Assembly: GCA_036788295.1 (NCBI GenBank)
Contig: DAIQNR010000003.1
Coordinates: forward strand, 78,162 to 142,161
DNA length: 64,000 nt
Reading direction: 5' to 3'
Source of the DNA: JAHQVK01 sp036788295
GTDB lineage: Bacteria > Myxococcota > Kuafuiibacteriia > Kuafuiibacteriales > Kuafuiibacteriaceae
The first letter of the stretch is position 1. The number at the start of each line of letters is the position of its first letter. Positions 15,392 through 24,302 of this stretch are shown one piece after another. The translations under genes and the position numbers were made by a program. The notes below the pieces were generated by a model that was not told the DNA's origin, did not search any database, and was given only the letters and a program-made list of their open reading frames with translations.

Positions 15392-16510
15392 ATGGACCTG
15401 GAGCTATCCGCAGCGCAACGCGAGGTGAGGGAGCGGGCCCGGGCGGTGGCGACGGCGACGGTCGGGCCGCTCGCCGAAGAGCACGACCGGCAGCGGCGCT
15501 TCCCTGGGCCCCAGGTCCGGGCCCTGGCCGACGCGGGGCTGCTCGCGGTCTTGGCGCCGACCGCGGCGGGCGGCGCGGGCGCGGGCGCGGTGGCCTACTC
15601 GCTCGCGGTGACCGAGGTCGCTCGAGCCTGCGCTGCGACCGCGGTCACCATGGCGGTGACGAACATGGTGGCCGACGCGATCGGCGCCTTCGGTAGCGAA
15701 GCGCAGGCCACCGCGCACGTCCCTCGGCTCGCGAGCGCCGAGTACTTGGCGGGGAGCTTTTGCTTGTCCGAGGCCAGCGCCGGCTCCGACGCGGCCGCCC
15801 TGAGCACCACCGCGACGAGGGAGGCGTCCGGCTACCGGCTCGATGGCAACAAGCTGTGGATCACGAGCGGGGACGTCGCCGGCATCTATCTCGTGATGGC
15901 GAAGACCGACCCCGCGGCCCGGGCCCGAGGCATCTCTACCTTTCTGGTCCGGCCGGGGACCCCGGGGCTCGTGGTGGGCCGCCACGAGGAGAAGATGGGG
16001 CTTCGGGCGTCGAGCACGGTGGCCCTGCATCTCGAGGAGGTGTTCGTCCCGCAGGACGACCGCCTCGGGCCGGAAGGGGTTGGTTTTTCGGTGGCGATGC
16101 GCGCGCTCGACGGAGGCCGGATCGGCATCGGGTCGCAGGCTCTGGGCATCGCCGAAGGAGCGCTCGAGGCGGCTCGCCCCTACGTTCGCGGTCGCCCCGG
16201 GACCTACGCTCGGTTCGGCGAGCTGTCGGCCCGGTTGGAAGCGGCCCGGTGGCTCGTCCTTCGGGCGGCGGCGCTGAAAGACGCCGGGTCGAAAGACTTC
16301 ACCAAGGAGGCTTCCATGGCGAAGCTGTTTTCCACCGAGACCGCAAACCAGATCTGCAGGGAGGCGGTCGGGTGGGCCGGACCGGAGGCGCTCGTCCCTG
16401 GCCACCCGCTCGAGCGGCGCTTTCGCGACGTGAGGGTGACGACGATCTACGAAGGCACGAGTGAGATCCAGCGCTTGGTGATCGCCCGCAAGCTGCTGAC
16501 CGTTTCTTGA
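15392..16510 (+). CDS. acyl-CoA dehydrogenase
   Basis: 372 residues, the normal size for the short-chain group. It oxidises acyl-CoA to enoyl-CoA with FAD, passing electrons to ETF. Motifs in order: the N-terminal helical domain (QREVRERARAVA), FCLSEASAGSDAAAL and LDGNKLWITSGDVAGIYLVM (signature 1, FAD and substrate contacts), a middle beta domain, GRIGIGSQALGIAEGALEAA, and the C-terminal YEGTSEIQRLVIAR, whose Glu is the usual catalytic base in short-chain enzymes. It follows the enoyl-CoA hydratase, so the pair covers oxidation and hydration. Substrate length is not resolved. Confidence 0.95.
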   Translation: MDLELSAAQREVRERARAVATATVGPLAEEHDRQRRFPGPQVRALADAGLLAVLAPTAAGGAGAGAVAYSLAVTEVARACAATAVTMAVTNMVADAIGAFGSEAQATAHVPRLASAEYLAGSFCLSEASAGSDAAALSTTATREASGYRLDGNKLWITSGDVAGIYLVMAKTDPAARARGISTFLVRPGTPGLVVGRHEEKMGLRASSTVALHLEEVFVPQDDRLGPEGVGFSVAMRALDGGRIGIGSQALGIAEGALEAARPYVRGRPGTYARFGELSARLEAARWLVLRAAALKDAGSKDFTKEASMAKLFSTETANQICREAVGWAGPEALVPGHPLERRFRDVRVTTIYEGTSEIQRLVIARKLLTVS

Positions 16511-16625
16511 AGCCTCGTCGGGGCCCTCGGCAGCTCGGCTCGGCGAAGGGGGTGCGCGACGTCGAGCGGCCACGAGGAAGTTTCGTCGGCGACCCGGTGG
16601 GGCGTGGTTGCGTCTTCAGCGAGAG

Positions 16626-17651
16626 ATGGCGGACAAGCAAACGATGCGACTCTCGGTCGGGGTGGTGGGGTCGGGCGCGTGGGGGACGGCCCTCGGTCAC
16701 TTGCTCGCCGAGCAGGGAGCGGACGTGCTCGCTTGGGCGTACGAGCCCGAGGTCGTGCTCGAGATCGAGCAGGAGCATGAGAACAAGACCTTTCTCCCCG
16801 GGGTGCGACTGCCCGACCACTACCGGGCCACCGGCGATCTCGAGGCCGCGGTTTGGGACAAGGACCTGGTCCTCGTGGTCGTCCCTTCCCACGTGCTGAG
16901 GCGGGTCATCGGGGACGCGGCGCCGTTTTTCGGGGAGGCGCCGATCGTGTGCGCGACGAAGGGCATCGAGGAGGGCAGCCTGCTCACGATGAGCGAGGTG
17001 CTCGAAGAGGTGCTCCCGCCGAGCATCCACCCTCGGCTCGCGTTCCTGTCCGGCCCGAGCTTCGCGAAGGAGGTGGCCCGCCGGGACCCGACCGCGGTGA
17101 GCATCGCGGCCAAGGACGGCGGGCTCGCCGAGCATCTGCGCGAGGTCTTGGCCGCGCCCCACTTTCGCACCTACTCCACCACCGACGTGGTCGGGGTGGA
17201 GCTCGGCGGCGCTCTCAAGAACGTCATGGCCATCGCCGCTGGCGCCTGCGATGGCCTCGGGCTCGGCTTCAACACCGTCGCCGCGCTCGTGACCCGGGGT
17301 CTGGCCGAGATGAACCGCCTCGCGGTGCACCGCGGGGCCCACCCGCTCACCCTGGCCGGGTTGTCCGGAATGGGGGACTTGGTTCTCACCTGCATGGGCG
17401 GGCTCAGCCGAAATCGCACCGTCGGGCAGAGACTCGGCCGGGGCGAAAGCCTCGAGACCATCACCGGTGACATGCGCCAGGTGGCGGAAGGCGTTCGCAC
17501 CGCGCGCTCTGCCCACCAGCTCGCCGCTCGGGAGGCGGTGGACATGCCGATCACCGCTCAGGTCTACGCCATGCTCTACGAGGGGGTTCCGCCCGCCTCG
17601 GCGGTGCGCTCGCTCATGTCGCGGGCGCTCAAGGACGAGCTCGCGCCCTGA
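16626..17651 (+). CDS. gpsA: glycerol-3-phosphate dehydrogenase [NAD(P)+]
   Basis: 341 residues. It reduces dihydroxyacetone phosphate to sn-glycerol-3-phosphate for phospholipid synthesis, in the cytoplasm. The Rossmann motif is VGVVGSGAWGTALGHLLAEQG, followed by the conserved NKTFLPGVRLP, ATKGIEEGSL, LSGPSFAKEVARRDPTAV and the catalytic Lys segment VELGGALKNVMAIAAG, then GLSGMGDLVLTCMGGLSRNR. Start at the ATG after AGCGAGAG, giving MADKQTMRLS. It is followed 26 bases later by a pseudokinase gene on the same strand. Confidence 0.97.
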   Translation: MADKQTMRLSVGVVGSGAWGTALGHLLAEQGADVLAWAYEPEVVLEIEQEHENKTFLPGVRLPDHYRATGDLEAAVWDKDLVLVVVPSHVLRRVIGDAAPFFGEAPIVCATKGIEEGSLLTMSEVLEEVLPPSIHPRLAFLSGPSFAKEVARRDPTAVSIAAKDGGLAEHLREVLAAPHFRTYSTTDVVGVELGGALKNVMAIAAGACDGLGLGFNTVAALVTRGLAEMNRLAVHRGAHPLTLAGLSGMGDLVLTCMGGLSRNRTVGQRLGRGESLETITGDMRQVAEGVRTARSAHQLAAREAVDMPITAQVYAMLYEGVPPASAVRSLMSRALKDELAP

Positions 17652-17677
17652 GACGGAGCCTTGCTCCTTTTCGAGGG

Positions 17678-19039
17678 ATGGCGCACGCTCCGCGGGTGCA
17701 CGACCCAGGCCTCGGGGATCTCGAGCTGCTGTCGGTCGTGGAGGCCGACGGCCCGTTCGACCTTCGTCGGGCGCGCCCGGCCGCCGGCCTCGGTCTGCCC
17801 GACCGGGTCCTCGCTCGCCGGCCCTCCCGGGATCGGACCGACCGCGCGGCCCTTGCGACCCGCTTGACCCAGGCGTCCACGACCTCCGACTTCGTATCCC
17901 ATCATCTGGTGCTTCAGACCCACGGCGTGCTGGAGACGCGGGAAGACACGTGGCAGCTGTTCGAAGACTTCGACGGGGTAGCGCTCGACCGGACCCGAAA
18001 GTGGACGCTCCCGGTGCCGGCCGCGGTGTGGTTGGCGCGGACGCTGCTCGAAGCGCTGGCCCACGCCCACGGGCTCGGGGTGCTGCACCGGGCCATCGGT
18101 CCGTCGGCGGTGTGGGTGGGTCGAAGCGGCGACGTTCGCTTGGACTTCGGGCTGTGCACCCGGGTCGAGGACGTCGAGCACCAGCTGACCGCGCAGCTCG
18201 ATGTGCGTTTCTCGAACCCGGAGTGGGTGGCCCGTGGGGTCGAAGGGCCCCAGCTCGACGCCTACGCGGTCACGGCCTTGCTCTGGATGTTCCTGACCGG
18301 CCGCCCGTTTCGCACGTCGGTGGCGCCGTTTGCCTACCGTCCGGCGTCGCGGATTCGGCCCGAGATCCCTCCGGAGCTCGACCAGGTGCTCGAAGCTGGG
18401 CTCGACCTCGGGTCGGGCAGCTACCCGAGCGCCGAAGCGCTCGCCGACCGGCTCGACTGGGTGTTCTTTCGCTCGCTTCGCGGAGACGACGAGCGGCACG
18501 GGCGCGCCGTGCTCGCGGAGCAGGTCGCCGAGCGCCTCCCGGAGCGATCGCGAATCCAGGACGTGCGCAGCGGGGAGAGCGTTTGCGGGGTCTACACCCT
18601 GGTCATGAGCGAGCTGAATGGCCCGGTGTCCCCCGGAGAGCTCGAGCCTCCGGAGGGGGAGCCCGAGACGCCGCCCGAGGGCCAGTGCTTGTTCGAAGGG
18701 CCGACCGTGCACGCGGAGGCGCCGTTCGCCGCCGAGCCGGAGAAGGACCTTGGGGAGGGGGAGGGCACCGAGAACCCCTCTGCGCCCACCCCTCCGCTGT
18801 TCCCTCCGCTCCGCGGCGCGCCCCCGCCGGCTCCCCTCCGCCGGGCGCCTCCGCCGGCCCCCAGAGAGCCCCCGCCCGAGCCGAACCCGGTCGGAATGAC
18901 CCTGGTGTCGATGCCGTCGAAGCCCTCCTTCCCGGCGCCGCCCCCCGAAGCCAGGCCGGTGTGGGTCCCTCGCTCGGTGGGTTTTGTTTGTGGATTCGGC
19001 GCGGCGCTCGCTCTGATGTGGCGAGCTGGGTTACTGTAG
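17678..19039 (+). CDS. pseudokinase-like protein with Pro-rich linker and C-terminal membrane anchor
   Basis: 453 residues. Residues 40-270 align by eye to a Hanks-type kinase C-lobe: TLLEALAHAHGLGVLHRAIGP (HRD has become HRA, losing the catalytic Asp), VRLDFGLC (DFG kept), FSNPEWVARG in place of the APE region, and AYAVTALLWMFLTGRPF. The N-lobe lacks a recognisable glycine loop and VAxK lysine. Residues 310-430 are Pro/Glu-rich and disordered, and the chain ends with a hydrophobic helix (VGFVCGFGAALALMW). It should therefore be catalytically dead and membrane-tethered. It sits 18 bases upstream of an apparently active kinase, suggesting a pseudokinase regulator/kinase pair. A GAGGG Shine-Dalgarno precedes the ATG. 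Confidence 0.7.
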   Translation: MAHAPRVHDPGLGDLELLSVVEADGPFDLRRARPAAGLGLPDRVLARRPSRDRTDRAALATRLTQASTTSDFVSHHLVLQTHGVLETREDTWQLFEDFDGVALDRTRKWTLPVPAAVWLARTLLEALAHAHGLGVLHRAIGPSAVWVGRSGDVRLDFGLCTRVEDVEHQLTAQLDVRFSNPEWVARGVEGPQLDAYAVTALLWMFLTGRPFRTSVAPFAYRPASRIRPEIPPELDQVLEAGLDLGSGSYPSAEALADRLDWVFFRSLRGDDERHGRAVLAEQVAERLPERSRIQDVRSGESVCGVYTLVMSELNGPVSPGELEPPEGEPETPPEGQCLFEGPTVHAEAPFAAEPEKDLGEGEGTENPSAPTPPLFPPLRGAPPPAPLRRAPPPAPREPPPEPNPVGMTLVSMPSKPSFPAPPPEARPVWVPRSVGFVCGFGAALALMWRAGLL

Positions 19040-19057
19040 CCCAATGACGGTATCGCG

Positions 19058-20035
19058 ATGAGAATGCAGCTGGCCCCAGGGGCCAACCTTGGCCCGTGGA
19101 GACTCGAGCGCCGGGTCGCCGTAGGCGGCATGGCGGAGGTCTGGGCGGCCACGGACCCGGTCCGGGGGCAGGTCGCGCTCAAGCTGACCCAAGTCGGCCC
19201 GCCGAGGGACGACGCCGAGCTGAACGCCTTTCACGACGAGCTTCGAATCTCGCGGCGCCTTCGCCACGACAACATCGTCCGGGTGTTCGAGGGCGAAGAA
19301 CGGGACGGCTACCTCGTCCAGGTCATGGAGCTGCTCGACGGAATGGACCTCCGGCGGCTGCTCGGGCGCCTCAAGAAGACCCAGGGTCTGATGCCCCCCG
19401 AGCATGTCGCCTTCATCGGGCGCTCGATGGCGCGCGCGCTCGGCTACGCCCACTGGAAAGCGGGCTCCCGAGGCCAGCCCCTCGGCATCGTGCACCGCGA
19501 CGTGTCCCCCCACAACGTGATGCTGCTGCGCGATGGTCGGGTGAAGGTGCTCGATTTCGGGATCGCGTGGGCGACCGAGCGGGCGACCCGGACGGTGACC
19601 GGAGTGGTCAAGGGCAAGACCAGCTACATGGCCCCCGAGCAGACCACCGGCAACATGCCCCTGACCGCGGCGACCGACATCTTCGCCACTGGCGTGGTGT
19701 TGTGGGAGTGCTTGACCGGAGAGCGATTGTTCAAGGCGAGCACCGAGGTGGAGACCATGCGCCGGGTGTTCGAATGCCGGGTGCCGCCCGTGGTCGAGCG
19801 GCGCCCCGACGTCCCCCCACCGCTCGCCGAGATCGTGCATCTCATGCTGGAGCCGAGGCCCAAGGACCGCCCCGACTCGATGCTCTTGGTGGAGCGCGCG
19901 CTTCAGAGCTTTCTGGTGCGAACCTATGAGCCAGAGCAGGTCGGAGCGGGCGCGTTCGCGAAGTGGATGGCGACCGAGGTCCCGCACCAGAGGCCAAAGC
20001 AGACCAGTGTGCTGGCCGCCCTGAACAACTCCTGA
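19058..20035 (+). CDS. Hanks-type serine/threonine protein kinase
   Basis: 325 residues, essentially a bare kinase domain. It phosphorylates Ser/Thr on unknown targets. The motifs are complete: a glycine loop variant (RRVAVGGMAEVW), the ATP-binding Lys in VALKLTQ, HRDVSPHNVMLL (catalytic Asp), VLDFGIAWA, and the activation loop/P+1 segment GKTSYMAPEQTTG. There is no transmembrane segment or C-terminal sensor, so the protein should be cytoplasmic and may rely on the membrane-tethered pseudokinase encoded directly upstream. Start chosen at the ATG giving MRMQLAPGANLGPW; a TAGCCC box lies 15 bases before it. Confidence 0.93.
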   Translation: MRMQLAPGANLGPWRLERRVAVGGMAEVWAATDPVRGQVALKLTQVGPPRDDAELNAFHDELRISRRLRHDNIVRVFEGEERDGYLVQVMELLDGMDLRRLLGRLKKTQGLMPPEHVAFIGRSMARALGYAHWKAGSRGQPLGIVHRDVSPHNVMLLRDGRVKVLDFGIAWATERATRTVTGVVKGKTSYMAPEQTTGNMPLTAATDIFATGVVLWECLTGERLFKASTEVETMRRVFECRVPPVVERRPDVPPPLAEIVHLMLEPRPKDRPDSMLLVERALQSFLVRTYEPEQVGAGAFAKWMATEVPHQRPKQTSVLAALNNS

Positions 20036-20130
20036 GCCGCCGCGGTTCTCTTCCCGCCGGCGCCGACGCGAAGAAACCCGCAGATTTCCCGCAGGGTGCG
20101 GTCTCGTCTCGTCGAGGCCGGCCGAACTGC

Positions 20131-20136
20131 TAGCTG
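20131..20136 (+). promoter_or_regulatory. TAGCTG, leaderless-type -10 element for the ATG at 20143
   Basis: TAGCTG, then CAGGCC, then ATG: a six-base spacer with no ribosome binding site, located 96 bases after the kinase stop. Confidence 0.45.
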
Positions 20137-20142
20137 CAGGCC

Positions 20143-20892
20143 ATGAAACACGCCATGCAACACGCGGTGGTGCAGGGGGCCAGCCGGGGCATCGGTCTCG
20201 GCCTGGTGCAGGGGCTGCTCGGGCGGCAGGTCGAGGTGGTCCACGCCACCTGCCGAGACCCCGATTCGGCCTCGGAGCTGCGAGCGCTGGCCGGCCCGGA
20301 CCGGCTCTTCGTTCACCGGCTCGACGTGACCGACGAGCCCACGATCGAAGCGGCGGCGGCGGCGATCCGGGCCCGGTCCCCAGAGCTCGACCTGGTCTTC
20401 AACGCCTCGGGGGTGCTCCACGGCGAGGGGCTTCAGCCGGAGCGGCGGCTGGAAGAGCTCGACCCGGGCCGACTCGGCCAGATCTTTCTCATCAACGCGA
20501 TCGGGCCGCTGCTCGTCGTGAAGCACCTCCTGCCCGCGATCAGCCACGGGCGCCGGGCGGTCGTCGCCTCGCTGTCGGCCCGGGTGGGCAGCATCGGGGA
20601 CAATCGCCTCGGCGGCTGGTACGGGTACCGGGCCTCGAAGGCCGCCTTGAACCAGCTGCACCGCAGCCTCGCGGTGGAGCTGTCACGGCGCGCGAAGCAC
20701 GCCATCGCCGTCACCCTTCACCCGGGCACGGTCGCGACCCGGCTCACCGAGCCGTTTCGCCGCTCGGTCAAGGACGGCGCCCTCTTGACGGTCGAAGAAG
20801 CGTCGGAGCGCTTGCTCGTCCTCATCGAGGGGCTGAGCCCCGAGGACCATGGGCGCTTCTACGACGGCACGAAGTCACCGATCGAGTGGTGA
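20143..20892 (+). CDS. short-chain dehydrogenase/reductase, CsgA/C-factor-like
   Basis: 249 residues. Classical SDR motifs: VVQGASRGIGLGLVQGLL (NAD(P) binding), NASGVLH (the NAG-type motif), a catalytic Ser in VASLSARVGS, and YGYRASKAALNQL (YxxxK). The order and length resemble the C-factor/CsgA-type SDRs and other small-molecule reductases. The substrate is unknown. Its 3' end overlaps the 3' end of the convergent lipoprotein gene by 18 bases, so the two stop codons lie inside each other's reading frame. Confidence 0.88.
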   Translation: MKHAMQHAVVQGASRGIGLGLVQGLLGRQVEVVHATCRDPDSASELRALAGPDRLFVHRLDVTDEPTIEAAAAAIRARSPELDLVFNASGVLHGEGLQPERRLEELDPGRLGQIFLINAIGPLLVVKHLLPAISHGRRAVVASLSARVGSIGDNRLGGWYGYRASKAALNQLHRSLAVELSRRAKHAIAVTLHPGTVATRLTEPFRRSVKDGALLTVEEASERLLVLIEGLSPEDHGRFYDGTKSPIEW

Positions 20893-23457
20893 GCGGCGCC
20901 GGCGGGCAAGACCGAACCACGCGAGAAGGAGCAGCGCCACCGGGGCGGGCGCAGCCGAGCCGCAGTGCTCCGCCGGGGGCGCAGCCGCTGCCGCCGCCTC
21001 CACCGCCGCCGCCGACCATCGAAGCGGCTCGCTCCGGTTGCCCGATCCGTCCACCCCGATGAGCGTGACGCTCCGGCCAAGAAGGTCGGCGTACGGCAAC
21101 ACCGCCCTCGCCGCGTCGTGGCTCCAGGGCCGAAGCTCCACCGCCTCCATCGGCCCGTCCCCGACCGCTCGCTCGAGCCGGAGGGCTCGCACGTCCTCGG
21201 TCTCTTGGTCCTGCACCGTCACCTCGAGGCCGCTGGGCCCGGGAACGGCCCGAACCTGGGGCGGGATGGGGTCCACCACCACCTCGAGCACGACCGGGCG
21301 TGGGTCGAGGGTCTCGTAGGCCCCGCGGGCCCGCGCCCGCACCTCGACCGCGTGGCGCCCGGGCACGATCAGGGCGGGCAGGCCCACTTGCAGGCGGCCA
21401 TCGGAGGGGGCGGCGACAAAAGCGGTCCACAGGCCGGCCCCCGCTCGGACTTGGTACTCGAGCCCATCGGCGGCGTCGGTGGGCAGGCCTTCCCCCAGCA
21501 CGAGGCTCAGCGCGCCGGTGGGTCGGGGGCGGCCGTCCCGCTCCGCGAGGACCCCCGGCGCCTCGTCGAGGCGAGCGACGGTGCGGACTGGCCACTTCGC
21601 CGCGCTCGTCCCCGAGGAGGTGAAGGTCAACGAGAGGGTGAGGAAGTCCTGCCTCGCGCCGTCTCGGAAGATGTCGTTCACGCGAAGACCCACCGGCACC
21701 CCGAGCGCGCCGGAGACCGCGTTCGATAGATCGAGGTCGAAGGTCAGGGGCTGGCCGAGCAGCGCGCCGAGGGCCAAATCGAGCAGCGCGGGGAGGATCT
21801 CGGCGAAGTTCGCGTTCGGGAGCAGCTCGTTGAACGTCTCCTCGAAGCCGTCGATCCGCAGCTCGCCGAGGCCGGCTTCGAGGCGGTTGTCCGGCAGGAC
21901 GGTGAGGTCGAGCCCCACGAAGACGTCGGCCTCCACCTCGAACGCTCGGACATAGCGATTCTCCACCAGAACATGGAAGGCCACGCCCAGGTCGTCCAGG
22001 GACAGCTGCAGCAGCCAGTCCCGGATCGGGTTGCCCATCCGGTCGGTGCCGGTCTCGGCTCCGCTGCCGAATCGGAGCTGCGCCGGCCGACGGGGCTTGA
22101 GCTCCAGGATCACCGGCGCGGCATCGGCGGCGATCGTCGCGAGGTCCGACGCGAGCAGCGACAACAGGGAGGCGTTCAGCGCGAACCCGCCGCCGGTCAG
22201 CGCTCGCACGTCGTCGCTGCCGAGCTTCAGGCACAGAGACCCGGATCGGTGCAGCGCGTGGAGGATCTGGTTCATGTACGCAGCCGAGAAGGTGCCGGCG
22301 ATGTGGTAGGGCCGACCCTGGCTGTCGAGCCCGGCCAGCTCCGGCGCCGGTCCCACATCGGGGACGAAGTCGGGGAGGTCGCGGGCGCAGTCGGCGAGCC
22401 GACCTTCAGCGCCGCCGTCGATCCGGATGTCCATGCCCAGGTCCGGACGGGCCTCGACCGCGAAGCGACCGGGACGGGCCCCCACCAGCAGCCCGACCGG
22501 GAGGCCGCGCAGGAAATCGAGGCCGCTGAGCTCCCTCAGCGACACCTCGCCCTCGAACCGGGCCGGCTGCCCATTGAGCGCGTCGAGCGTGTCCCCGAGC
22601 AGACCCTGGATCACCGGCTCGAGGGCCCCCGAGATGGCGGGGCGCAGCAGGCCGATGAGCCCGTTGATGAGACCGACGGCGGTGGAGGTGATCCCGCCGC
22701 ATGCGATGTGGCACTCCACGCAGCGCCCGCCCGGGTCGAGGCACACTCCGAACACCTCCAAGGCGCAGTCCGTGCACTCCGGCTCCGCGCAGTACGAGCT
22801 CGAGCCGAGCACCCGGAGGGCGAGCCCGTCGATGCGCAGCTGGCCGAGCTGCACCTGCACGTCGAGCAGCTGGTCCGGCCGCGGACCGACGCCGGGATCG
22901 ATGACCGCTTCCACCGTGATCTGGGCGGCGTGGCGGACCGGGCCCGGACCTAGGTTGCCGGTGATCGGGCACGAGAAGTCGCCCTGCACGATGTCGCCCT
23001 GCAGCCGCGCGTCGAGCCCCAAACGGAGGTTGGACAGGACCAGGCGGACCTGGTTCGGTGCCTCGAACCGCAAGTCCACTTGCCGATCGAGGTCGTCGAG
23101 CCAGATGAGCGCCTCGGCCCGGCGGACCGTCGCTTCGGCGATTCCGATGTCGAACAGCTGCGCACTGGGAAGGGGGATGTGCAGGATGTCCTGCGCGTCT
23201 ACGTACGGGCCCCCGGGGGCGCTGGGGCCAGCGAGACCAGCGCGAAGCACCTCGGGGATCCGGGGCCGGACGAAGTCGAGGAAATCTTGGGTGACGCGGA
23301 CGCGGGCCACGTCCTCTTGAACGACCGCGTCCGAGCGCCCAACCGGGAACCGGTAGCCGGTCTCGGCGCAGCCGCCGCAGGTCGTCCCTCCGCCGCAACC
23401 GGCGAACACCAGCCCGGCCATGGCCACCGTCCGCACCGACCGCCTCCAAACCCCCAT
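20875..23457 (-). CDS. large surface lipoprotein with MYXO-CTERM-like C-terminus
   Basis: 860 residues. The N-terminus carries a lipoprotein signal with lipobox (MAGLVFAGCGGG), and the mature start is Cys-rich (CGGCAETGYRF). The middle is beta-rich with hydrophobic repeats (DLDLSNAVSGALGVPVGL, ALLDLALGALLGQPLTF) and a cluster of paired cysteines near 210-235. The C-terminus is an Ala-rich stretch, a Cys (EHCGSAAPAP), a hydrophobic helix (VALLLLAWFGLA) and RRRRSPLDR, which resembles the MYXO-CTERM tail cleaved and anchored in myxobacteria. Having both a lipobox and such a tail is odd. I recognise no internal domain. Start assigned at the ATG whose signal peptide is complete; a TAGCTT box lies nine bases upstream. 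Confidence 0.75.
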   Translation of the reverse strand: MGVWRRSVRTVAMAGLVFAGCGGGTTCGGCAETGYRFPVGRSDAVVQEDVARVRVTQDFLDFVRPRIPEVLRAGLAGPSAPGGPYVDAQDILHIPLPSAQLFDIGIAEATVRRAEALIWLDDLDRQVDLRFEAPNQVRLVLSNLRLGLDARLQGDIVQGDFSCPITGNLGPGPVRHAAQITVEAVIDPGVGPRPDQLLDVQVQLGQLRIDGLALRVLGSSSYCAEPECTDCALEVFGVCLDPGGRCVECHIACGGITSTAVGLINGLIGLLRPAISGALEPVIQGLLGDTLDALNGQPARFEGEVSLRELSGLDFLRGLPVGLLVGARPGRFAVEARPDLGMDIRIDGGAEGRLADCARDLPDFVPDVGPAPELAGLDSQGRPYHIAGTFSAAYMNQILHALHRSGSLCLKLGSDDVRALTGGGFALNASLLSLLASDLATIAADAAPVILELKPRRPAQLRFGSGAETGTDRMGNPIRDWLLQLSLDDLGVAFHVLVENRYVRAFEVEADVFVGLDLTVLPDNRLEAGLGELRIDGFEETFNELLPNANFAEILPALLDLALGALLGQPLTFDLDLSNAVSGALGVPVGLRVNDIFRDGARQDFLTLSLTFTSSGTSAAKWPVRTVARLDEAPGVLAERDGRPRPTGALSLVLGEGLPTDAADGLEYQVRAGAGLWTAFVAAPSDGRLQVGLPALIVPGRHAVEVRARARGAYETLDPRPVVLEVVVDPIPPQVRAVPGPSGLEVTVQDQETEDVRALRLERAVGDGPMEAVELRPWSHDAARAVLPYADLLGRSVTLIGVDGSGNRSEPLRWSAAAVEAAAAAAPPAEHCGSAAPAPVALLLLAWFGLARRRRSPLDR

Positions 23458-23577
23458 ACCGCGGGCAAGCTACGGTGGCGTTGCGGCGTTGGTCAAAGGA
23501 CCGAATGACGGAGCCCGGCGCTTGTCCGGCCGCGTTGCCGGTGCTCGGATGCGCCCGTGGCCGGGGCCGACGATCCG

Positions 23578-24252
23578 ATGAACCCCGAGGCGTGGTTCGG
23601 CGAGCCAGGGGTATGCGGCAGCTGCGTGGCCTGGCGGCCGGTGGAGTCCACCGCCAGCGACGCGGTCGCGATCGGGCTGTGCCGACTGCGCCCCGAGCTT
23701 CGCCGGGTCCCTGGGGACCTCGCGAAGTGTCCGAAGTATCGGCAGCGGGGGGTGACCCGGCCGGAGCCAGGGCGGCGAGCGACGCGGACCGCCAAGCCCC
23801 GGTCCTCCGTGCCCGTCGTCTCGGTCGGTCCAGGGGCGTTCGAGCCGAGGCCGGAGCCGTCGTTTCGCCCGTGGCCCACTGAACCGGCGCCTCCTTCCGT
23901 GGAACTCGACGGCGGCACGGCGCCCCTGGTGGCGAGCGCGCTGCGCGACCTGTTCGACGACGAGATCCCGGGGCGTCGGCGGGACATGCACTCGAAGTAC
24001 CGCCAAGGGGGAAAGGTGACCGTGGTCGATGGCGCCGGGGTGGCCCGCTCCGTGCCCGCTCACCAAGTGTTTGCGTGGTTTTCGCGGCTGGCCCGCTCCT
24101 TCGATGCCCTCGAGGAGGCGGTGGACACCCACCCGTCGATCGGAGCCGAGGCGCTCGACATGGTGGAGCAGGTGCGGCGGATGCGGGGGAGCTTCACGAC
24201 CTTCAACGTCCTGTTCGCCGACCGGGAAGACTACTTCACCGGCAAAGAATAG
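23578..24252 (+). CDS. hypothetical protein with an N-terminal cysteine cluster
   Basis: About 224 residues (an upstream GTG at 23557 is also possible). The N-terminus has four cysteines in a zinc-finger-like pattern (CGSC, then LC and KCPKY within about 50 residues), followed by a Pro/Arg-rich linker. A C-terminal helical part (LVASALRDLFDDEIPGRRRD, HQVFAWFSRLARSFDALEEA, VEQVRRMRGSFTTFNVLF) has the look of a coiled-coil interaction domain. There is no signal peptide. No family is recognised. Metal binding by the cysteines is inference. Confidence 0.65.
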   Translation: MNPEAWFGEPGVCGSCVAWRPVESTASDAVAIGLCRLRPELRRVPGDLAKCPKYRQRGVTRPEPGRRATRTAKPRSSVPVVSVGPGAFEPRPEPSFRPWPTEPAPPSVELDGGTAPLVASALRDLFDDEIPGRRRDMHSKYRQGGKVTVVDGAGVARSVPAHQVFAWFSRLARSFDALEEAVDTHPSIGAEALDMVEQVRRMRGSFTTFNVLFADREDYFTGKE

Positions 24253-24290
24253 CGTTCGAGGGGGACTTCTGGACGACAGCGGAACCAGCG

Positions 24291-24296
24291 TACGCT
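24291..24296 (+). promoter_or_regulatory. TACGCT, leaderless-type -10 element for the GTG at 24303
   Basis: TACGCT, then CCCCCC, then GTG: a six-base spacer. The all-C spacer cannot act as a ribosome binding site. Confidence 0.5.
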
Positions 24297-24302
24297 CCCC
24301 CC

